Source: CAZAGT01 sp964484515 (GTDB lineage Bacteria; Desulfobacterota; DSM-4660; Desulfatiglandales; HGW-15). Taken from it: DNA of 9,196 nt. Within the stretch, counting starts at the first letter, position 1; each line of letters starts with the position of its first letter. Below, one piece after another: positions 1 through 5,882 of the stretch. The notes below the pieces were generated by a model. It was not told the origin of the DNA and ran no database searches. It saw only the letters and a list, made by a program, of their open reading frames with translations. Location of the stretch: contig CAZAGT010000197.1 in assembly GCA_964484515.1 (NCBI GenBank), positions 1 to 9,196 of the forward strand, in the 5' to 3' direction. Made by a program: the position numbers and the translations under genes.

Positions 1-92
1 AAGATCTGTTCAGAGTCTGCAAGACAGATGCCACGACAGCTCCATGCGCAAACGGGGAGCTCCGATCTTTAATGGCTTTTGATGCGGAGTGA

Positions 93-329
93 CGATTCAG
101 CTCTCAAGACTCATCGAAACCAGCAGCGTTTATAGCTCAAGACCTGCATAGCGTGGCGGTTCAGATAGGGCCTCCGACATGCGTTACACTCCCTGTCGAT
201 GTTGAAGCGCTCGAAGCATCCCTCTTCGGATATGTGAACGCCCGACATAAGATCGCGCATTCCGATCCTAAAACGTTGCTGGCAAAGGAATTGCAGAGAT
301 ATCACCTGATCACTAGGGGCCCCGATTGA
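93..329 (+). pseudogene. Possible remnant of a HEPN-like protein (C-terminal part)
   Basis: This open frame runs from just after a TGA at 90-92 to a TGA at 327-329, about 78 codons, with no ATG. The only plausible in-frame start is a GTG at 153, which has no visible ribosome binding site. The last third reads like real protein: a helical stretch followed by Arg-His-Lys-Ile-Ala-His at 243-260. That fits the R-x4-H motif of HEPN domains, which usually lies in a context like RN-x-IAH near the end of the domain. The same frame is also open before the TGA at 90-92 back to the window edge, so this could be a gene broken by a nonsense mutation. A HEPN domain is normally over 100 residues, so at best this is a C-terminal piece. 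A chance open frame remains quite possible. Confidence 0.25.
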
Positions 330-355
330 CGTGCCTCCCCCCCAAGAACTATAAT
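326..355 (+). promoter_or_regulatory. Sigma-70-type promoter for the glycan operon
   Basis: TTGACG at 326-331 matches five of six bases of the -35 consensus. TATAAT at 350-355 is a perfect -10, and the 18-base spacer is within the usual range. Transcription would begin near 362 and read into the GT2 gene at 606. The -35 overlaps the TGA that closes the upstream open frame, which suits a boundary between an old gene and the start of the operon. A run of seven C lies in the spacer (337-343). No operator or activator site was recognised. Confidence 0.55.
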
Positions 356-605
356 TTGAGCTACGAAACTCGCTCTGTCCCTGCGACATCCATGCTTTTG
401 GAGAGAGATGCGGTCAGTCCCTTTATAAGAAGTACGAAATGACCTCGCCGGGTGTCGGCTCCGATCTCCGCCGCCATTCAAGGAACCGTAACCATCAACT
501 GTTTGACATTGATCAAGGCGTCATCCTCAGAGACTTTTTTGACGCTTCGGCGTGAAGCCTCCCGCGCTCCCGCGAGGGGAGCCGGGGCGAGAACGAAACG
601 GAACG
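356..605 (+). promoter_or_regulatory. Long 5' leader with two small hairpins
   Basis: This stretch of about 250 bases lies between the predicted promoter and the GT2 start and holds no convincing gene. It contains two adjacent inverted repeats: GCTTC/GAAGC with a 5-base loop (544-558) and GCTCCC/GGGAGC with a 5-base loop (566-582). The second is GC-rich and ends 23 bases before the GT2 ATG, so it could affect initiation. Neither is followed by a T-run, so they do not look like intrinsic terminators. A T6 run at 535-540 precedes them. No JUMPstart/ops element (GGCGGTAGCGT) and no known riboswitch was recognised. Very short open frames at 392 and 409 are not distinguishable from chance. Confidence 0.3.
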
Positions 606-1550
606 ATGAAAACCGACCTCTCGATCGTCATCCCTATCCATAACGAAGCGGACAACATTCCATCGCTTTATCAGGAACTCCGCACAACCCTGAAGGCGAC
701 TGGAAAGACCTTCGAAATCATCATGGTCAATGACGGATCGGAAGATGAATCCGAAGAGATCCTGAACCGGCTTGGAGAAGAAGATCGGGGCGTAAAGATT
801 ATCCATTTCCGGCGTAATTACGGCCAGACCGCCGCCATTATGGCCGGCATCGATCACGCCTCAGGCGACGTCCTGATTCCGATCGATGCCGACAATCAGA
901 ACGATCCTGCGGACATCCCTCATCTCTTGGATAAGATCGACGAGGGCTTTGATGTGGTGAGCGGCTGGCGCCGGAATCGCAGAGACCGGCAATTCTTTCG
1001 GGTGCTCCCCTCTAAGATCGCCAATTGGTTGATCTCGAAGATCAGTGGCATCAGACTCCACGACTACGGGTGCACGCTCAAGGCCTATCGGAGAGATGTC
1101 ATCAAAGACGTGAAGTTGTACGGCGAAATGCATCGTTTCATCCCCATTTACGCATCATGGCAGGGGGCGCGGGTTGCCGAGATCGTAGTGCGCCACCATC
1201 CACGAACCTTGGGCAACTCGCACTACGGTATCTCCAGGACCTCAAGGGTCATCCTCGATCTCTTGCTGATTCGATTTCTTGACAAGTACTCCCGCAATCC
1301 GATTCACCTCTTCGGCGGATTCGGGCTCTTCAATTTCCTCTTGGCGCTCGTCTCGTTTGCTCTGATGATTTACTACAAATTCTGGGGGGCAAAATCCTTC
1401 ATCGAAACACCATTACCGATTTTGATCGTCTTTTTTCTACTTATCGGCGTGATGTCCATCTTCATCGGTTTTGTGGCCGAAATCCTCATGCGAACCTATT
1501 ATGAGTCACAGAGGAGGGGGCCTTACACGATCAAGAACATCCTAAACTGA
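606..1550 (+). CDS. Polyprenyl-phosphate glycosyltransferase, GT2 family (ArnC/GtrB/DPM1-like)
   Basis: This is a 314-residue, membrane-anchored family 2 glycosyltransferase. The fold starts with a typical IVIPIHNE strand, then Val-Asn-Asp-Gly-Ser at residues 41-45 (nucleotide-sugar binding) and Asp-Ala-Asp at 94-96 (the metal-binding DXD-type motif). Gly-Glu-Met-His-Arg-Phe at 173-178 is characteristic of the DPM/ArnC/GtrB group. Two hydrophobic helices follow at about 235-258 and 270-295, matching GtrB-type enzymes that sit on the cytoplasmic membrane face and move a sugar from a nucleotide donor to undecaprenyl phosphate. The sugar cannot be told from sequence. The start at 606 is chosen because the catalytic domain begins there; a GTG at 552 would add a Pro/Arg-rich extension not typical of the family. 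Its ribosome binding site is weak. It is the first gene of the cluster, 61 bases before amidotransferase 1. Confidence 0.9.
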   Translation: MKTDLSIVIPIHNEADNIPSLYQELRTTLKATGKTFEIIMVNDGSEDESEEILNRLGEEDRGVKIIHFRRNYGQTAAIMAGIDHASGDVLIPIDADNQNDPADIPHLLDKIDEGFDVVSGWRRNRRDRQFFRVLPSKIANWLISKISGIRLHDYGCTLKAYRRDVIKDVKLYGEMHRFIPIYASWQGARVAEIVVRHHPRTLGNSHYGISRTSRVILDLLLIRFLDKYSRNPIHLFGGFGLFNFLLALVSFALMIYYKFWGAKSFIETPLPILIVFFLLIGVMSIFIGFVAEILMRTYYESQRRGPYTIKNILN

Positions 1551-1594
1551 ATCCTGTCTGCAAACGGAGCACCGGGCTTCGGAAGAGAGCACCC

Positions 1595-1601
1595 AAAGGA
1601 G
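1595..1601 (+). promoter_or_regulatory. Ribosome binding site of amidotransferase 1
   Basis: AAAGGAG lies 10 bases before the ATG at 1612. It fixes the start, which must be exact because the mature enzyme needs Cys2 as its N-terminal nucleophile. Confidence 0.7.
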
Positions 1602-1611
1602 AAACGAACGT

Positions 1612-3480
1612 ATGTGCGGCATCTGCGGCTTTGTCGGCCAAGGAAACACGGAGGATCTCGAAAGGATGATGGCCGAACTGCAGCATCGGGGTCCTGACGC
1701 CGCAGGGACCTGGCAAGACGGGGAGACCGCCGCCTACCTGGGGCACCGGCGGTTGTCCGTCATTGACATCAGGGGAGGAAGTCAGCCCATGTGGACGGCC
1801 GATGGCTCCTTGGGTGTCGTCTTCAACGGCGAAATCTACAACCACTTCGAGCTGCGCCGGCACTTGGCAGACCTCGGACACCGATTCGTGACGGATCACT
1901 CTGACACCGAAGTCCTCCTGCACGGCTACGAGGAGTGGGGGGACGCACTGTCTGAAAAACTCGATGGCATGTGGGCCCTGGGCATCTATGATCGCAATCG
2001 GAGGGAGCTCTTTTTTAGTCGCGATCGCTTCGGCAAAAAACCCCTATTCTACACCCTTCAAAAGCGAACCTTTGCCTTCGCCTCTGAGCTCAACGCCCTC
2101 ATCAAACACACCCATGTCTCCTCGAATGTGTCCAGACGGAGTGTCAAGAAGTACTTCGCCTACGGGTACATCCCTACGCCTCACTCTCTATTCGAAGGCA
2201 TATACAAGCTCCCCGGCGGACACAGCCTCCTCTTGAAGCTGCCGACCCTCGATTTCGCGATCAAGAAGTATTGGGAATTCGAGATCGACCCGTTCGAGCG
2301 AATACCTTCCCATCCGGAGGAAGAATGGGGCGCTGAATTGCGATCCCTCTTGGACAGGGCGGTGCAGAAGAGGCTGATGGCCGACGTCCCCTTAGGCGTA
2401 TTTCTGAGCGGTGGTCTCGATTCCTCCTCCGTAAGCGCCTTTGCCGTCAGGCACATGGACCGGACCAAACTAAAGACCTTCTCCATCGGGTTTAAGGAAG
2501 CGAGCTTCGACGAGTCCTCTTATGCCCAACTCGTGGCCAACTTGCTCAAGACCGATCATCACACCGATGTTCTCTCTATGGAATCCGCCAAGGACCTTTT
2601 GCCCGCTATTATGGCCAAGCTGGATGAACCGATGGGCGATGCCTCCCTCCTGCCCACCTATCTCCTATGCCAGTCCGCACGCAAGCATGTCACGGTCGCC
2701 CTTGGCGGAGATGGGGGTGACGAGCTCTTCGCCGGATACGATCCTTTTAAGGCCCTGAACTCGGCTCGGCTTTACAGCAGAATGGTACCAAGGCCCGTGC
2801 ATCGAGCCGTCCGAATGATCATCAGCCGGTTACCCGTGTCGCATCGCAATATGAGTCTCGATTTCAGACTCAAACGCACACTCAGGGGGCTAACCTATCC
2901 GGAGAGACTGTGGAATCCTGTCTGGCTCGGGCCGTTGGAACCCACCGATCTTGAAGTGTTGTTTCAGGAGCCAACAGACATTGAGGAGGTTTACGAGGAG
3001 GCCATCGATTACTGGGAATCTTGCCCCCAGGAAGACCTCGTGGATAAGACTCTGCAGTTCTACACCAAGCTCTACCTCCCGGACGACATCCTCGTAAAGG
3101 CCGACCGCGCCAGTATGATGCATTCTCTGGAGCTGCGTTCGCCCTATCTCGATGCGGAGCTCGTCGACTTCGTCCGCAGAATTCCTTCGGAGTTCAAGTT
3201 CCGGCACGGGCAAACCAAGTACATCCTGAAAAAGGCCCTGGAGCCGTTACTTCCGGATCACGTTCTCTATCGGTCGAAGAAGGGCTTTGGGGCGCCGATC
3301 GGCCAGTGGTTTCGAAATGACTTTTTGAAAATTGATCTTCATCAGTTTGCAGACATTTTTAATACGCCGTTTATCCACCAAGTCTTGGATGAACACGTAG
3401 CCGAAAAGGCAGATCACCGGGGTGTGTTGTGGAACATATGGGTGATGCAAAGGAATGCGGCGAATCTTGATCAACCCTGA
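1612..3480 (+). CDS. Asparagine synthase-type glutamine amidotransferase (copy 1)
   Basis: This is a 622-residue, two-domain AsnB-family enzyme. The N-terminal class II glutaminase domain has Cys2 in Met-Cys-Gly-Ile, HRGPD at 25-29 and NGEIYN at 72-77. The C-terminal synthetase domain has the pyrophosphate loop SGGLDSS at 266-272, GDGGDELFAGY at 366-376 and the conserved lysine (Lys556) in the R-S-K-K-G-F motif, equivalent by position to the catalytic Lys of E. coli AsnB. All key residues are present, so it should hydrolyse glutamine and transfer ammonia to an AMP-activated carboxylate. The family includes true asparagine synthetase and amidotransferases in polysaccharide clusters (for example WbpS-type enzymes that amidate uronic acids, and those found with exosortase loci). 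Its setting among glycosyltransferases favours a sugar-carboxylate substrate, but that is inference. It differs clearly from copy 2 downstream and its DNA is more GC-rich. Confidence 0.9.
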   Translation: MCGICGFVGQGNTEDLERMMAELQHRGPDAAGTWQDGETAAYLGHRRLSVIDIRGGSQPMWTADGSLGVVFNGEIYNHFELRRHLADLGHRFVTDHSDTEVLLHGYEEWGDALSEKLDGMWALGIYDRNRRELFFSRDRFGKKPLFYTLQKRTFAFASELNALIKHTHVSSNVSRRSVKKYFAYGYIPTPHSLFEGIYKLPGGHSLLLKLPTLDFAIKKYWEFEIDPFERIPSHPEEEWGAELRSLLDRAVQKRLMADVPLGVFLSGGLDSSSVSAFAVRHMDRTKLKTFSIGFKEASFDESSYAQLVANLLKTDHHTDVLSMESAKDLLPAIMAKLDEPMGDASLLPTYLLCQSARKHVTVALGGDGGDELFAGYDPFKALNSARLYSRMVPRPVHRAVRMIISRLPVSHRNMSLDFRLKRTLRGLTYPERLWNPVWLGPLEPTDLEVLFQEPTDIEEVYEEAIDYWESCPQEDLVDKTLQFYTKLYLPDDILVKADRASMMHSLELRSPYLDAELVDFVRRIPSEFKFRHGQTKYILKKALEPLLPDHVLYRSKKGFGAPIGQWFRNDFLKIDLHQFADIFNTPFIHQVLDEHVAEKADHRGVLWNIWVMQRNAANLDQP

Positions 3481-3570
3481 GCTTTCTCCATGGCGAAGCC
3501 GTAGGTTGATCCCCAAGCAGGCGGAGCCCCTTGAACCGAAAGCGGATGCGATAGATGCCGCGTATGAAAC

Positions 3571-3655
3571 TTCATGAAATGAGGTCGTTGAAACCTTAAC
3601 TCGAACACGTGCCAAAGAATCTGAAAATGCCAGATTCATGTACCATTTTCATGAA
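3571..3655. repeat. Two copies of the palindrome TTCATGAA
   Basis: The 8-base palindrome TTCATGAA occurs at 3571-3578 and 3648-3655, 77 bases apart start to start, with a partial copy (TTCATG) at 3635-3640. The first overlaps the in-frame TGA of the broken small open frame. The second runs into another palindrome, GAAGCTTC (3653-3660). They could be binding sites for a dimeric regulator or simply chance; nothing else supports regulation here. Confidence 0.2.
3617..3637 (+). repeat. Inverted repeat (7-base stem, 7-base loop) before the GT4 gene
   Basis: GAATCTG at 3617-3623 pairs perfectly with CAGATTC at 3631-3637 around a 7-base loop. The stem has only three G-C pairs and is not followed by a clean T-run, so it is a poor intrinsic terminator. 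It lies in the largest gap of the cluster and could be a weak attenuator or an RNA-processing hairpin. Confidence 0.25.
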
Positions 3656-3738
3656 GCTTCCCGGTCGATCAACCTGGCCGTCGCGCGGCAAGAGGCGGCG
3701 CTGACTTGTGACCCTTGTGCCGAGGAAAACGGCTACCA

Positions 3739-4869
3739 ATGACTGCCCGCAAAATAAGAATTCTCTATATTCTGGATCACTTCTATTCCGGTGGAACGCA
3801 GAGGAATATTAAGGACTTCCTTGAATTGTATGATAAGGATAGGTTTGACGTGACCATTTACTCCCTCTTTGGAGGTAACGCCTATTTCTGTGAATCCGAC
3901 CCGAATCAGCATCGAAAGGTATGCCTGATCAACCGAAGATTCTCTCTTTTGAGATATACGTATTCATTTCTTTACATCACTTATAGGTTGACCAAATTCA
4001 TAGCCACCGGGAAATTTGACATCGTCCACATCAGGCTTTACGCCGCCTTTCCCGTGGGAGTTATCGCCGCAAAACTTGGAGGCGTGAAACATATCATTTA
4101 TACTATTGAAGCGTCTCGAAAACAATTGCCTTTCTACTGTTTTCCAATCTTCAAATTGTTCTCTCGGTATGTGGACTACTTCTTGAGCTATTACCAGGGT
4201 GAGTACCTAGAGGCCGGCCTCCCACGAGCGAAGTTCAAAAATTACGAGGGAGGCATCAATTTGGCCTCCATTAACAGCGCGAACTACGATGCGAGACTCA
4301 TCCGCGCCAAACATAACCTCGAGGGCTCTTTCCCAATCATCATATCCGTCGGGAGGCTCTATCCCGATAAGGGTCACCAGTATGGTATCTTGGCCCTGCA
4401 GTACCTGAAATCGGTATACCCTCAGGTAAAGCTCGTGATTTTGGGTGAAGGCCTGTTTGAGTCACAGCTGAGACGTCTCGTCCGTGAACAGGCCCTTGAT
4501 GGGTATGTCTGTTTCGCCGGTTTTCACAACAACATTGGAGAATTCCACTATATCGCAGATATCTGTTTGAAAACGGCCATCAACGAACCCACAAACTTAG
4601 CGACTCTGCTCGGGATGGCCTACGGTAACCCTGTCGTTGCTTTCGACACCGGGTTCGACGTTGAGATCCTCAAGCACGGGGAAACGGGCTGTCTTGTCCC
4701 GAACAAAGACCCCCGGGCCCTCGCCGAGAATATTATCGATGTCCTGGAAAATCCAGTACTGAGGACGAAATTGTCTGAGGCGGGGCGAGATCTGGTGTAT
4801 AGGGACTATGACATCCGTAAGGCCTTTCGCAGTTCTGAGGCCTTTTATCAAAAGGTTCTGGATGGATAA
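3739..4869 (+). CDS. Glycosyltransferase family 4 (GT-B fold)
   Basis: This is a 376-residue GT-B glycosyltransferase. The N-terminal acceptor domain opens with a beta strand and Ser-Gly-Gly-Thr-Gln at 17-21, the Gly-rich loop of GT4 enzymes. The C-terminal donor domain has Val-Gly-Arg-Leu at 204-207, Pro-Asp-Lys-Gly at 209-212, an ILGEG turn, and a stretch from Glu283 to Gly-Asn-Pro-Val-Val that is the usual nucleotide-sugar site. The EX7E motif is incomplete: Glu283 is present but the second position, 291, is Leu. It probably adds a sugar to a lipid-linked glycan on the cytoplasmic side; donor and acceptor are unknown. The ATG at 3739 is preferred because GAGGA lies at 3722-3726 and the preceding frame ends there as ATGA; a TTG at 3715 is less likely. 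It overlaps the next gene by 8 bases. Its first half is clearly more AT-rich than its second. Confidence 0.87.
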   Translation: MTARKIRILYILDHFYSGGTQRNIKDFLELYDKDRFDVTIYSLFGGNAYFCESDPNQHRKVCLINRRFSLLRYTYSFLYITYRLTKFIATGKFDIVHIRLYAAFPVGVIAAKLGGVKHIIYTIEASRKQLPFYCFPIFKLFSRYVDYFLSYYQGEYLEAGLPRAKFKNYEGGINLASINSANYDARLIRAKHNLEGSFPIIISVGRLYPDKGHQYGILALQYLKSVYPQVKLVILGEGLFESQLRRLVREQALDGYVCFAGFHNNIGEFHYIADICLKTAINEPTNLATLLGMAYGNPVVAFDTGFDVEILKHGETGCLVPNKDPRALAENIIDVLENPVLRTKLSEAGRDLVYRDYDIRKAFRSSEAFYQKVLDG

Positions 4870-5878
4870 GAAGGAGACCACAAAACTCATACTCAAGTGT
4901 CTTGTCACCCTCGCTTTGCTCACTTTTTTGGTGGCCAGGGTGAACATTGCGGACTCCTTTAGGACCATTCTGCTGGCAAAGATAAATCTGACTGCCTTCG
5001 CCTTTTGTTTGATGTCCTTCAATTTCTTTTCTTCAGCCCTCAATCTCAACAATATTGTCAAGTCTATAGGGAAAAGCGGGGTCTATTCAGAGAGCCTGAA
5101 GGTGACCTACGTCACTCAATTTTTCAGTTTTGCTGGGTTTGGAGAGGTCTTTGCCAGCGGAGTCAAATTCAAATACCTTGATCAGATTTGCAAAACCGAA
5201 CCCCTAGTGAAGACCGAAAAGCTCTCTGTGCTGGTTTACGAAAAGATCGTCATGGTGTTTGCAACTTTTTTGCTGACGGCCATCTCCTTACTCTGCTTCT
5301 TCTCTGAACTGGGTGGACACGTTGCTTCGCTTTCTTTCGGCTCCAGCCCTCGCTTTTTTCTATCCTTCACAGTAGCGGGAATTCTGCTATTCTCACTCAT
5401 TGTCCTGAAACGGGTGTTTCAAGCCCATTGGGATCACATCTGGGTCTCTCTGACTAAACTGATGGGTGACAGCGGCCTTCTGGGACGCCTGCTGATAACC
5501 AATGCCTTTATCTACACCAATAACATCTTGATTAATTACCTCGTATTCCGGTCTCTAGATGTAAATGTGCAGCTAGCCGATATCATCTTTCTGTATTTCT
5601 TCTTGTTTATTTCGCAGTTCCTACCTATATCGATTGGCGGACTGGGGGTGAAGGAAAACATCGCGGTATACATCATGTTGCTTTGCCAAATTACTCCAGA
5701 GCAAAGCGTGGCCTACTCTATGATATGCCTATGCCTAACCATGGTTCATTCGAGCCTAGGCGGCGTTCTTTACCTCTTGGATCATTTCAAGCATGTTCGC
5801 GGCCATGCATCAATCGCATCAACTGGCTATTCGTCACCCGATAACGAGAGCCAAAACCGAATCTTCATGAGGTCCTAA
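4862..5878 (+). CDS. Flippase-like integral membrane protein (LPG synthase TM / UPF0104 family)
   Basis: This is a 338-residue polytopic membrane protein with hydrophobic segments at about 9-25, 42-60, 124-146, 164-183, 208-228, 238-260 and 283-305, and a polar C-terminal tail from about 307. Pro-Ile-Ser-Ile-Gly-Gly-Leu-Gly-Val-Lys-Glu at 255-265 matches the family signature P-x-S-x-G-G-x-G-x-x-E, also seen in the flippase half of MprF and in archaeal AglD-like proteins. It has no soluble lysyltransferase domain, so it is not a full MprF. Members in glycan clusters are thought to move or help handle lipid-linked sugars, but few have been tested. The start at 4862 gives a normal short N-terminus before the first helix and overlaps the GT4 stop by 8 bases, suggesting coupling. 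Four bases separate its stop from amidotransferase 2. A role in moving the product of the GT2 or GT4 enzyme is inferred from context only. Confidence 0.85.
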   Translation: MDKKETTKLILKCLVTLALLTFLVARVNIADSFRTILLAKINLTAFAFCLMSFNFFSSALNLNNIVKSIGKSGVYSESLKVTYVTQFFSFAGFGEVFASGVKFKYLDQICKTEPLVKTEKLSVLVYEKIVMVFATFLLTAISLLCFFSELGGHVASLSFGSSPRFFLSFTVAGILLFSLIVLKRVFQAHWDHIWVSLTKLMGDSGLLGRLLITNAFIYTNNILINYLVFRSLDVNVQLADIIFLYFFLFISQFLPISIGGLGVKENIAVYIMLLCQITPEQSVAYSMICLCLTMVHSSLGGVLYLLDHFKHVRGHASIASTGYSSPDNESQNRIFMRS

Positions 5879-5882
5879 ACCT

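Larger units (their letters stand above)
3455..3742 (+). pseudogene. Small open frame broken by an in-frame TGA
   Basis: One reading frame starts at an ATG at 3455, inside the end of amidotransferase 1, and is open except for a TGA at 3575-3577. It ends at a TGA at 3740-3742 that overlaps the GT4 ATG in an ATGA arrangement. The first part codes for 40 residues and the second for 54. The second half looks protein-like: a charged helical segment, then Ala-Arg-Phe-Met-Tyr and, near the end, a Cys-Asp-Pro-Cys pair. Its codon choice resembles the neighbours, and ATGA coupling is how other genes here are joined. After the TGA the only in-frame ATG is at 3638. AAGGA touches the ATG at 3455 directly, too close for an efficient ribosome binding site. 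I do not recognise the family. A small gene lost to a nonsense mutation, a sequencing error or a chance open frame are all possible. Confidence 0.3.

Noticed and set aside
111..389. A 92-codon open frame on the - strand in the first 400 bases
   Set aside because: Composition is unlike a folded protein, it has no recognisable motif, and it lies opposite the more protein-like forward frame and the promoter.
503..508. TTGACA, a perfect -35 hexamer, in the leader
   Set aside because: No acceptable -10 lies 16-19 bases downstream.
452..643. A 63-codon forward frame with a GTG start that overlaps the GT2 start
   Set aside because: Low-complexity Arg/Ala-rich end, no ribosome binding site, and it runs out of frame into a clear GT2 gene.
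3575..3577. TGA read as selenocysteine
   Set aside because: The only hairpin downstream is weak and too close to the codon, no known selenoprotein family fits, and nonsense mutation or chance is simpler.
3715..3738. TTG start at 3715 for the GT4 gene
   Set aside because: The extra residues are Arg/Lys-rich and precede the first beta strand; the ATG at 3739 has GAGGA upstream and an ATGA junction.
4597..5061. A 154-codon open frame on the - strand across the GT4/flippase junction
   Set aside because: It is antisense to two well-supported genes and shows no motif of its own; the other antisense frames in the window were dismissed for the same reason.
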